Positions 8,572-16,194 of a DNA stretch of 64,000 bases are shown piece after piece. The notes beneath the pieces were generated by a model. That model saw nothing but the letters and a program-made list of their open reading frames with translations. It ran no database searches and was not told the DNA's origin. Location of the stretch: contig NZ_AP014723.1 in assembly GCF_001548035.1 (NCBI RefSeq), positions 930,001 through 994,000 on the forward strand, in the 5' to 3' direction. This DNA is from Sulfurospirillum sp. UCH001 (GTDB lineage Bacteria > Campylobacterota > Campylobacteria > Campylobacterales > Sulfurospirillaceae). Every line of letters begins with the position of its first letter. The stretch's first letter is position 1. A program made the position numbers and the translations under genes.

Positions 8572-9941
8572 GTATTAACCATCCTGAACTTGCAGAAAAA
8601 TTCGCTACGAATGTAGAGCGTATGAAATGGCACGACAAAGCGCTTTGGTTTGTACGTGTTAAACGCGACAATCAAGCAAAAAGCTTAGACGAATGGGAAG
8701 AACTTCGCAACACTGCTGATAAGATCAAATCTCATACGTTAAGCCATTTGGATGAATACCTAGAAGTCTTTGAGAAAAATGCGCAAGCACGAGGTATTCA
8801 TGTGCATTGGGCAAAAGATGCGAAAGAGCACAATGAGATCGTTCTAGAGATTTTACGCGCTAAAAGTGTGAAGATGATCGTGAAAAGTAAGTCCATGCTC
8901 ACAGAAGAGTGTCATCTTAACCCATATCTTGAAAAAAATGGTATCGAAGTGGTCGATACAGATCTTGGAGAGCGTATTGTTCAACTTCGCCATGAACCAC
9001 CATCTCACATTGTACTTCCAGCAATCCATCTTAAAAAAGAAGACGTTGGAACAACATTTGAGAAATTCCTCAAAACAGAAAAAGGCAATTCTGATCCGAC
9101 ATACTTAACCAGAGCAGCTCGTGCACATTTGCGTGAGAAGTTTTTAGGGGCAGATGCTGCGATGACAGGTGTGAATTTCGCGATTGCTGAGACGGGTGGC
9201 ATTGTTGTTTGTACCAATGAAGGAAACGCAGACTTAGGTGCAGCACTTCCAAAGCTTCATATCGCGTGTATGGGTATTGAGAAGATTATTCCTCGTTTGA
9301 AAGATTTAAGTATCTTCACACGTCTTTTAGCAAGAAGTGCAACGGGACAACCTGTAACGACCTATACATCGCATTATCATGGACCTGTTGAGGGCGGAGA
9401 GATGCATATTGTTATCGTTGATAACGGTAGATCAAAGATTCTTTCTCAAGAGCGTTATATCAAATCACTTCAGTGCATTCGTTGTGGTGCATGTCTTAAT
9501 ACATGCCCAATTTATAGACGAAGCGGTGGGTACAGCTATGGCTATACGATTCCAGGACCTATTGGTTCAACTTTAGCACCAAGTCGCGATCTTAAAAAAT
9601 ACTATAGTTTACCGTTTGCATGCTCACTCTGTTCTTCATGTTCAAACGTGTGCCCTGTAAAAGTAGATTTAGCGCAACAACTCTATTTGAAACGTCAAGA
9701 TGTTGTAGATGCTGGGTATTTAAGCCCGACAAAACACAATGCCCTCAAAATGGCAACATGGTTGATGTGCCGTCCAAAACTTATGGATTTTGCAGGCTTT
9801 ATGGCGCGTAAGATGGTACCGTTATTGCCTCGAGCATTAGTCTATTCTAAATTCAACTTATGGGGAAAAAATAGAGAATTACCACCATTCCCTAAAAACA
9901 GTTTTAAAGAACTTTACAAAGAAAAGAAGGGTATCCAATGA
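8568..9941 (+). CDS. lutB: Lactate utilization protein B (ferredoxin-like Fe-S subunit)
   Basis: LutB (LldF/YkgF), 457 residues. The N-terminal two thirds form the LUD domain (for example NFAIAETGGIVVCTNEGN near residues 203-220). Two [4Fe-4S] motifs follow: C303-x2-C306-x2-C309-x3-C313 and C352-x2-C355-x2-C358-x3-C362. The C-terminus is a short LutB-specific extension. It overlaps lutA and lutC by four bases each, so translation of the three genes is coupled and they form one complex. In Campylobacter jejuni the homologous genes support growth on L-lactate; the same role is inferred here. No lactate permease lies next to it. Confidence 0.94.
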   Translation: MSINHPELAEKFATNVERMKWHDKALWFVRVKRDNQAKSLDEWEELRNTADKIKSHTLSHLDEYLEVFEKNAQARGIHVHWAKDAKEHNEIVLEILRAKSVKMIVKSKSMLTEECHLNPYLEKNGIEVVDTDLGERIVQLRHEPPSHIVLPAIHLKKEDVGTTFEKFLKTEKGNSDPTYLTRAARAHLREKFLGADAAMTGVNFAIAETGGIVVCTNEGNADLGAALPKLHIACMGIEKIIPRLKDLSIFTRLLARSATGQPVTTYTSHYHGPVEGGEMHIVIVDNGRSKILSQERYIKSLQCIRCGACLNTCPIYRRSGGYSYGYTIPGPIGSTLAPSRDLKKYYSLPFACSLCSSCSNVCPVKVDLAQQLYLKRQDVVDAGYLSPTKHNALKMATWLMCRPKLMDFAGFMARKMVPLLPRALVYSKFNLWGKNRELPPFPKNSFKELYKEKKGIQ

Positions 9942-10522
9942 GTTCACGTGAAGCCATTTTAAAAGCAATTAGAGAAGGCAGACCTTATAGTGAAGATGCG
10001 CTTCCAGAGGTCAATATCGTTCATACGACGTTTGAAGACTTGGAAGGAAAATTTGCAACAACACTCGCTGGTGTTGGTGGTAATGCTGTTTCGTTAGAAA
10101 ATATGAATTCCGTTGAAGCGTACATTAAAGAGCATTATAAAGATGCGTCTGTCATCGTCTCCACAGTAGGTGAGCTTAAAGGAACGAAAGAGCTTGGTGC
10201 GACCGATGATCCACATACGCTCAAAGATGTTGATTTGGCTATTATCAAAGGTGAATTTGCCGTAGCTGAAAATGGTGCCGTATGGGTCAAAGAAGCAGAT
10301 GCAAGACATAGAGCGCTTTATTTTATTGCTCAAAAATTAATGATTATTGTGCCAAAAGGTGAACTGGTTCATACAATGCATGAAGCCTATGCAAGGGTGA
10401 GTTTTGGCTCAAAAGATGTATTTGGTATTTTTATCAGTGGACCTTCAAAAACGGCTGATATTGAACAATCTTTGGTTATTGGAGCACATGGCGCTACAGA
10501 AGCGTGCGTGGTGTTTGTTTAA
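9938..10522 (+). CDS. lutC: Lactate utilization protein C
   Basis: LutC (LldG/YkgG), 194 residues, a LUD-domain protein without cysteine clusters. Conserved blocks include DVDLAIIKGEFAVAENGAVW near residues 92-112 and the C-terminal GAHGA segment. It is the last gene of the lutABC operon and starts within the lutB stop as ATGA. A perfect hairpin terminator follows 9 bp after the stop. In Bacillus subtilis and Campylobacter all three Lut proteins are needed for L-lactate oxidation; LutC has no separate catalytic assignment. Confidence 0.92.
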   Translation: MSSREAILKAIREGRPYSEDALPEVNIVHTTFEDLEGKFATTLAGVGGNAVSLENMNSVEAYIKEHYKDASVIVSTVGELKGTKELGATDDPHTLKDVDLAIIKGEFAVAENGAVWVKEADARHRALYFIAQKLMIIVPKGELVHTMHEAYARVSFGSKDVFGIFISGPSKTADIEQSLVIGAHGATEACVVFV

Positions 10523-10531
10523 TGCTGATAC

Positions 10532-10555
10532 ACTCTGAGGGAAAACCCTCAGAGT
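10532..10555. terminator. Bidirectional terminator of lutABC
   Basis: ACTCTGAGGG and its exact complement flank an AAAA loop, followed by TCTATTTT. It separates the convergent lutC and DMT transporter genes. Confidence 0.85.
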
Positions 10556-10561
10556 TCTATT

Positions 10562-11467
10562 TTACAGTAGCTTCTCTTTAGCCCTAAATTTTGGGAGCTG
10601 AGAAATAATAATTCCTCCAAAAATCACAAAACTTGCCATCATCTCCGTTTGACTAAGAACTTCACCTAAAAAGAGATACGCCAAAAGTACGGTAAATACA
10701 GGAATGAGATTGACAAAAACAGAGGCTTTTGAGGCTTCAATACGACTAAGCGCTAGGTTAAACATACCATAACCTCCAAGCGTCACCACAATACCTAAGT
10801 AGCAAATCCATCCGATAACGTCCCAAGAGATAGTGAGTGGCACTCCCCACGATTCCCAAACGGCTAATGGGAAGAAAAAGAGCATGCCTACAAACGCCTG
10901 TATGGCTGTTAAGAAAAGGGCTGAAAATCTTTGACTAAGATATCGCACAGAAATTGCATACCACGTACCACAGATCATGGCACAAAATTCCAAGAAATTA
11001 CCAAGCAGTGGATTGCTTGCGTGTTCACTGCTTTGCGCTCCAAGACTTAGCCAAATAGCACCAGCAACCGCTAAAACAGAGCCTATAACGACACGCTTGC
11101 TTAGGTACTCTTTGAGTACGAAACTAGCAGCTATCGCAGTCATGAGAGGCATCATAGAGGTGATCATACCCGCTTGGGATGCTGTGGTATATTGTAATGC
11201 TTTAGCTTCAAAGATGAAGTAAAGACATGGTTCAAAAAGTGTAAGCAAAAGAATGTATTTGATATCTTTTTTTGTAAATTCAAGTTTTCTAAATTGATTG
11301 ATAAAATAGACAAAGCAAAGACTAGCTATTACCATACGTCCAAAAACAACACTCATAGGTCCAAGGGGTCCAATAGCAGCTTTGAGGGCTATGAACGAGC
11401 TTGCCCATGTGAGCATGGCAATCAGTAAAAATAAAATGCCGATCAAATCAATACGCTGTTGCTTCAT
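10562..11467 (-). CDS. DMT family transporter (two EamA domains)
   Basis: A 301-residue protein with ten hydrophobic segments arranged as two EamA repeats, as in the drug/metabolite transporter superfamily. The first repeat begins MLTWASSFIALKAAIG, with a typical WGS-like entry. The second contains the conserved proline and glutamate region FVNLIPVFTVLLAYLFLGE near residues 248-266. Substrates of this family range from amino acids to nucleotide sugars and cannot be predicted. The gene is monocistronic and ends at the bidirectional lutC terminator. The short polar C-terminus is cytoplasmic. Confidence 0.85.
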   Translation of the reverse strand: MKQQRIDLIGILFLLIAMLTWASSFIALKAAIGPLGPMSVVFGRMVIASLCFVYFINQFRKLEFTKKDIKYILLLTLFEPCLYFIFEAKALQYTTASQAGMITSMMPLMTAIAASFVLKEYLSKRVVIGSVLAVAGAIWLSLGAQSSEHASNPLLGNFLEFCAMICGTWYAISVRYLSQRFSALFLTAIQAFVGMLFFFPLAVWESWGVPLTISWDVIGWICYLGIVVTLGGYGMFNLALSRIEASKASVFVNLIPVFTVLLAYLFLGEVLSQTEMMASFVIFGGIIISQLPKFRAKEKLL

Positions 11468-11548
11468 TGTGTAATCTCTTTAATGAAAAAATGTCTGCCA
11501 TTGTATCTTTTGTTTGCTAAAATCAGCGCTATAGTGTAGAATGAGTGC

Positions 11549-12196
11549 ATGGAACTTTTTAACATACGTAACATCATTCTTGTCATTGTTCTTATCCTCG
11601 GCATCAACTACTACAAAAGTAAGCAAGAGGTTGATGTGCAGAGTCTCTCTTTACCTCTGGATACCAAAATATTGGCATTTGGCGATAGCCTAACGTTTGG
11701 TTATGGAGTAGCGCGTGATAAAAGTTACCCCTCACTGCTGGTCGATCTTTTACATGTAACCGTCATTAATGAAGGCTTCTCAGGAGAACTGAGTGCTCAG
11801 GGGTTGGCACGTTTACCAAGTGTGCTTGAACGCCATAAACCCGATATTTTAGTCTTGTGCCATGGTGCAAATGATATGTTGCGAAAGCAAGACTTAACAC
11901 AAACCAAAGCCAATCTCAACCAAATGGTCAAAATGGCAAAAGAGAAAGGTATCTATGTTTTGTTAGTAGGCGTTCCAAGTTTCGATATTTTAACGTTTAA
12001 TGTACCTTCGTTTTACTATGAAGTTGCCAAAGAAAATAACATTGAAATCGAAGATAAAAGCCTGAAAAAGATTATGGATGGTGAAAATCTCAAATCAGAT
12101 AAAGTGCATCCTAATGAACAAGGCTATGAATTAATGGCTAAAAATATCGCACGAATACTCAGTGAAAACTACCATTTATCCGCGAAAACGTTTTAA
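11549..12196 (+). CDS. SGNH/GDSL hydrolase (TesA-like arylesterase)
   Basis: A 215-residue protein with an N-terminal hydrophobic segment (about residues 7-22), suggesting an inner-membrane anchor with a periplasmic enzyme domain. SGNH blocks are all present: FGDSLTFGYGV (block I, catalytic Ser), GFSGE (Gly block), GANDM (Asn block) and DKVHP (Asp/His dyad near residue 187). This matches the TesA/EstA type of lysophospholipase, thioesterase or arylesterase. A TATAGT at 11530-11535 could be the -10, giving a very short leader. The last 21 bases overlap the convergent small gene. Confidence 0.85.
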   Translation: MELFNIRNIILVIVLILGINYYKSKQEVDVQSLSLPLDTKILAFGDSLTFGYGVARDKSYPSLLVDLLHVTVINEGFSGELSAQGLARLPSVLERHKPDILVLCHGANDMLRKQDLTQTKANLNQMVKMAKEKGIYVLLVGVPSFDILTFNVPSFYYEVAKENNIEIEDKSLKKIMDGENLKSDKVHPNEQGYELMAKNIARILSENYHLSAKTF

Positions 12197-12436
12197 AATC
12201 CCCTTCAAATACTCTTCTGCAAGTGTCGCAATTTCAGCTTCTGAAAGTGTAATCGGCGTTGTTTTACTAGGAACATTGTTTAGAAGTACCGCAAGTTGTG
12301 TGCATGTTTTAAAAAGCTCTTCAGGCGCCATTTTAACCATGATTTGTACAACATCATTGGGAAGGTTTTTAGGTTCTAATTGATGTAGTGCTGTAATATG
12401 TGCTAAAAATGTTTCGATGGTTGGATGCAAGATCAT
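12176..12436 (-). CDS. Small hypothetical soluble protein
   Basis: I do not recognise this protein. It has 86 residues from an ATG at 12436, or 93 from a TTG at 12457. It is mostly helical, with acidic and leucine-rich segments (for example EIATLAEEYLKGILKRFRG at the C-terminus), and has no signal or membrane segment. AAGGA sits very close to the ATG, and the TTG has no ribosome-binding site, so the start is uncertain. Its 3' end overlaps the convergent SGNH hydrolase gene by 21 bases. Coding-like amino-acid composition supports a real gene. Confidence 0.6.
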   Translation of the reverse strand: MILHPTIETFLAHITALHQLEPKNLPNDVVQIMVKMAPEELFKTCTQLAVLLNNVPSKTTPITLSEAEIATLAEEYLKGILKRFRG

Positions 12437-12560
12437 TTCCTTATTTTTTGTGTGCAATTATGCCACATTCTTGAGGCGTCTTATCCATTAACTTTTTCAT
12501 GTAAGGATGAACTCCACTCTTCCACGTTACAATCTGTTCATTACAGTTAAAGGGCTTTGC

Positions 12561-14378
12561 ATGAGTATGTACGATCTTGAGGCGTTTTTACGCTCCATTC
12601 ACCCGTTTCAACTGCTGACAAAAGCGGAGATAAGTAAAGCCATAGGTGCTATGAACATCGCCTATTATAAAAAAGAGACTGTGCTTCTCTCTCCTTCAAA
12701 GCCTTCTGAGTTTTTATACATCATCATCAAAGGTGAAGTAGGGGAGTATAACGAAGAAGAACTGCTTAAAGTGTACAGCAAGTCCAATTCATTTGATGCG
12801 GATGCACTGATTTACAACAAAAGCGAGAGCTGTTTTAAAGTCCTTGAAGAGCTTATCTGTTATGAACTCAAAAAAGAGGACTTCCTCTCACTCCTTGATA
12901 GCAATGCCGCATTTAAGGCATATTTCATTCAAGACCTTGCCAATAAAATCCAATCTGCTAAAGCTAAAGAGTATACCACTGAGCTTTCGGGTTTTATGAT
13001 GGCACGGGTGCAAGACAGCTATTTACATGAGCCAACTATTGTTGAGAAAGAGTGCTCCATCATGGATGCGCTCAAGCAGATGGAGGCCAAAAAAAGCAGT
13101 TGTATCATCGTACGTAATGGCGATGGTTATGAGTATGGCATTGTAACTGATAGTATTGTGCGTCGTCATGTTCTTTTTAACGAATATGACAAACATGCCG
13201 CAATTGGACCGATCGCACTGCATCCTATCATAACCATCGAAGCCGATGACTATTTATTCAATGCGCTTCTTAGCTTTACCAAGCATTCGATTAAACGCAT
13301 TGTTGTAACGCGTGATGGTGAAATTATAGGTATTTTAGAGCAGTTGGATTTGCTGAGCTACTTTGCCAATCATACCTATCTTGTTGCCGTTCAGATACGA
13401 AAAGCAACGACCGTTGATGAGCTAAAACAAGCCAGTTCTGACCTCATTAACATTGTAAAAAAGCTACATGTAAAAGGGACAAAGGTTGATTATATCGCTA
13501 AGCTCATCTCTGAAATCAATGAGAAGATTTACGAAAAACTCTATGGGATGATTTTACCACCTGAGTTGGCTAAAAAAGCGTGTTTGATTGTTATGGGGAG
13601 TGAAGGGCGTAAAGAACAACTCTTAAAAACCGACCAAGACAATGCCCTTATTATCGATGATGGTATGGATGAAAGCCTGTATGTTCCTTATATGCAACGC
13701 TTCACCGAAACGCTCATCGACTTTGGTTTCCCCCGCTGTGAAGGTAACATCATGGTTTCAAACCCTTATTGGTGCAAGCATTGGAGTTCTTATCATAAAG
13801 AGATTATGAGGTGGTTTGATGCTCCAACAATGGAAGATGTGATGAACCTTGCGATCTTTTTTGATGCGATTCCTGTTGCAGGTGAAAGCTCAATGCTTCT
13901 TAAACTTAAAGCTGAAGTATTTGAGCGAGTAGAGGGGCAAAGCCCTTTTTTAGCCAACTTTGCTAAGGCTGCCATAGCGTTTGAAACACCCATAGGCATT
14001 TTTACAACACTGATTTCTGAAAACAATAAAATTGATGTCAAAAAAGGGGGTATCTTCCCCATCGTTCAAGGAGTGCGTGCACTTGCATTAGAGCATAAAA
14101 TCGAGCCTACCGATACAGTAACACGCATTAAAAAACTTGCAAAACTCGATGTCATCGATAGTGATTTTGCAGGTGCGCTCATCGAGGCACTTGATACGCT
14201 TCTAAACTTGCGTCTCAAAGAGCGTTTAGCACGAGGCGAGGGCAAAGGGCTCGATAACTTTGTTAACATCGAAAACCTCAACCAATTAGAGCTAGAACTT
14301 CTCAAAGACAGCTTTAAAATTGTCAACAAATTTAAGAAGTTTTTGATGCATCATTTTAAACTCTCTATGGTGAGTTAA
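12561..14378 (+). CDS. CNBD-CBS-DUF294 putative nucleotidyltransferase regulator
   Basis: A 605-residue soluble multidomain protein. Residues about 10-130 form a cyclic-nucleotide-binding-like domain, about 150-280 a pair of CBS domains (ending EIIGILEQLDLLSYF), about 310-440 a DUF294 nucleotidyltransferase-like domain with GSEGRKEQ and TDQDNA motifs, and the rest a DUF294 C-terminal helical domain. The NT motif resembles GlnD-type domains. Such proteins often sit beside DnaQ-like exonucleases and cation/acetate symporters; the exonuclease is present here, one base downstream. The start at 12561 is chosen for AAAGGG six bases upstream; an ATG at 12507 has a poorly spaced site. The physiological role is unknown. 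Confidence 0.85.
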   Translation: MSMYDLEAFLRSIHPFQLLTKAEISKAIGAMNIAYYKKETVLLSPSKPSEFLYIIIKGEVGEYNEEELLKVYSKSNSFDADALIYNKSESCFKVLEELICYELKKEDFLSLLDSNAAFKAYFIQDLANKIQSAKAKEYTTELSGFMMARVQDSYLHEPTIVEKECSIMDALKQMEAKKSSCIIVRNGDGYEYGIVTDSIVRRHVLFNEYDKHAAIGPIALHPIITIEADDYLFNALLSFTKHSIKRIVVTRDGEIIGILEQLDLLSYFANHTYLVAVQIRKATTVDELKQASSDLINIVKKLHVKGTKVDYIAKLISEINEKIYEKLYGMILPPELAKKACLIVMGSEGRKEQLLKTDQDNALIIDDGMDESLYVPYMQRFTETLIDFGFPRCEGNIMVSNPYWCKHWSSYHKEIMRWFDAPTMEDVMNLAIFFDAIPVAGESSMLLKLKAEVFERVEGQSPFLANFAKAAIAFETPIGIFTTLISENNKIDVKKGGIFPIVQGVRALALEHKIEPTDTVTRIKKLAKLDVIDSDFAGALIEALDTLLNLRLKERLARGEGKGLDNFVNIENLNQLELELLKDSFKIVNKFKKFLMHHFKLSMVS

Positions 14379-14379
14379 G

Positions 14380-14991
14380 ATGTTTGCCTCTTTTTTTGCC
14401 AAGCGTAATGCTAAAAACCTTAACGATGAACAGTACCGTTTTTTATTTGAGGAAGCTCCTTTGGATGAAGTGGTGGTCTTTGATACCGAAACAACAGGCC
14501 TCAATCCTAAAAAAGATGAGATTCTCTCTATCGGAGCGGTAAAGCTCAAAGGCAACAAAATCTTGATGTCCGAAAAGTTTGAACTCTTTGTAAAACCCAC
14601 ACGAGAGATCAATGAACAGAGTATCAAGATTCACCAAATTCGCAATATAGACCTACAAAATGGGTGTGAAGCACGTGAAGCGATTACGAAGTTTTTACAC
14701 TTTATCGGATCTCGTCCGTTGGTCGGTTATTACCTTGAATTTGACATCAAGATGATTAACAAATACCTAAAACCCTATCTTGGCATCACTTTACCAAACC
14801 GACAAATTGAAGTCTCAGGGCTCTACCACGATAAAAAGATAAAGCTCATTCCTGATGGCGTTATAGATTTACGGTTTGATGTTATGATGAAGGATTTGGG
14901 CTTGCCAATTTTTGGCAAACACGATGCCCTCAATGATGCTGTGATGACAGCGATGATGTACATTAAACTTCAAAATATTGAGAAGGTCTAG
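14380..14991 (+). CDS. DnaQ-like 3'-5' exonuclease
   Basis: A 203-residue protein with the DEDDh exonuclease motifs: FDTETTGLNPKKDEI (Exo I) near residue 32, GYYLEFDIKM (Exo II) near 114, and KHDALNDAVMTAMM (Exo III His and Asp) near 185. It resembles the epsilon subunit of DNA polymerase III but lacks a clear clamp-binding C-terminus. The gene begins one base after the DUF294 stop, so the two are translationally coupled. Its stop overlaps the stop of the convergent Rrf2 gene (CTAG). A general RNA/DNA exonuclease working with the DUF294 partner is more likely than the replicative proofreading subunit. Confidence 0.85.
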   Translation: MFASFFAKRNAKNLNDEQYRFLFEEAPLDEVVVFDTETTGLNPKKDEILSIGAVKLKGNKILMSEKFELFVKPTREINEQSIKIHQIRNIDLQNGCEAREAITKFLHFIGSRPLVGYYLEFDIKMINKYLKPYLGITLPNRQIEVSGLYHDKKIKLIPDGVIDLRFDVMMKDLGLPIFGKHDALNDAVMTAMMYIKLQNIEKV

Positions 14992-15386
14992 TGTTTTTTA
15001 TGAAGATCTTTGAGTGTAGAGTTTTTAAACATTTCATCGATGAGTTGCTTAGGCTTTGACCAACATTCATGCAAAGCACAATGCTCACCTTGCCCACAGA
15101 GTCCTTCTCCCATAATACATACATCATCATTTAGATCATTCATTACTTCTAAAATATCGTAAAGGGTGATTTCCTCAACAGGTTTTGCAAAGATAAATCC
15201 ACCATTTTTCCCTCTGGTTGAACTAATAAATCCAGCTTTTCCTAGATTAGTCATAATGCGTGTGAGATATTTATAAGGGATATTGAGTGTTTCTGAAAGT
15301 CCTTTTGCAGTATGCTGGTCTTCTTCATGAAGGCTCATGTGTGACAAAATGCGTAGAGCATATTCAGATGTTGTTTTAAGTTTCAT
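14988..15386 (-). CDS. Rrf2 family transcriptional regulator with four cysteines
   Basis: A 132-residue regulator. The winged helix-turn-helix spans about residues 1-65 (start MKLKTTSEYALRIL; wing STRGKNGGF). The C-terminal segment has Cys at 90, 97, 103 and 108, close to the spacing of the [Fe-S] ligands of IscR and NsrR. It is divergent from the haem-copper two-gene unit, with a perfect palindrome between them. This suggests a nitric-oxide- or redox-sensing repressor of that unit, an inference from position. The ATG at 15386 has GGAG seven bases upstream; a TTG at 15401 lacks a site. Confidence 0.9.
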   Translation of the reverse strand: MKLKTTSEYALRILSHMSLHEEDQHTAKGLSETLNIPYKYLTRIMTNLGKAGFISSTRGKNGGFIFAKPVEEITLYDILEVMNDLNDDVCIMGEGLCGQGEHCALHECWSKPKQLIDEMFKNSTLKDLHKKH

Positions 15387-15567
15387 ACGATTCTCCGTCA
15401 ATTCATAAACTTCTTGCTATAGAAAATTGATTGTAGTGTTCTAAGAAGTCATCTGTATTGTATAGAAAAAATATTAAACACAGATAACACAATAAATATA
15501 GTATTTTTAAAGTAAAAATCTATCAGCAATTTTTAATTTTCGCTTTAGTAGTATTGCACTGGTTAAA

Positions 15568-15585
15568 TACTACCTTTTGGTAGTA
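15568..15585. promoter_or_regulatory. Perfect palindrome, candidate Rrf2 operator
   Basis: TACTACCTTTTGGTAGTA: seven-base arms around TTTT, 21 bp before the start of the haem-copper subunit gene. A further GTAGTATT at 15548-15555 is inverted relative to AATACTAC at 15566-15573. A TTAAAT at 15564-15569 could be the -10, so binding would block transcription. The hairpin is not followed by a coding end, arguing against a terminator. Confidence 0.6.
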
Positions 15586-15606
15586 ATAAAAAACAAAGGA
15601 TGAGGT

Positions 15607-16194
15607 ATGACGTTTTTGAACTCTTTAGAGTTGTTGGCATTCCACAATGTTGCATATACCATTTATGCATTGCTCATTATTGCGATCATTGCTTGGTTTG
15701 GTTATAACCTTACACGTAGTGAAGCAGCAAAGCCTTTAGTGCGCATCCCTTTTTATGGGTTTATCGCATTTTTGGTGGCAGCGGGAGTCGGGCACCATAT
15801 TTTTACGTACAATGTAGTTCCTTGGGTTGCACAGGACATTATGCGTGAAAGTATCACACCAGATAAAGTCTATAAAGTTGTGGTTGAAAAACATCAGTTT
15901 CAACTTCCAAGTGAAAAGCTTGTCGTCGAATGCGGGCAAAAAATATTGTTTGATGTTACGAGTAAAGATTTGGTCTATGGTTTCGGACTATTCCGTAAAG
16001 ATGGAACCATGGTAACGCAAATGCAAGTCAATCCAGGTTCTAAAAATACCATTTTATGGACATTCCATGATGAGGGTGTATTTGATCTTATGTCGACAGA
16101 GTACTCTGGTCCAAAAGGAAATGGTATGTTCGTACCTAGCATTATGGAAGTGAGAGGTTGTAAAACCAAATTGGCTCAAGGAGGTTCTAAATGA
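15607..16194 (+). CDS. Haem-copper reductase subunit II-like cupredoxin without CuA ligands (gNOR-type)
   Basis: A 195-residue protein with two membrane helices (about residues 15-33 and 50-70) and a periplasmic cupredoxin domain as in cytochrome oxidase subunit II. The CuA ligands are absent: Tyr124 stands for the first His (DLVYGFGLF), Ser163 and Ser167 for the two Cys, and Gly171 for the second His. Only Met174 and Glu165 remain. It therefore cannot build CuA. The stop overlaps subunit I as ATGA. The arrangement fits a gNOR-type nitric oxide reductase rather than an oxygen reductase. AAAGGATGAGGT precedes the start. Confidence 0.8.
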   Translation: MTFLNSLELLAFHNVAYTIYALLIIAIIAWFGYNLTRSEAAKPLVRIPFYGFIAFLVAAGVGHHIFTYNVVPWVAQDIMRESITPDKVYKVVVEKHQFQLPSEKLVVECGQKILFDVTSKDLVYGFGLFRKDGTMVTQMQVNPGSKNTILWTFHDEGVFDLMSTEYSGPKGNGMFVPSIMEVRGCKTKLAQGGSK

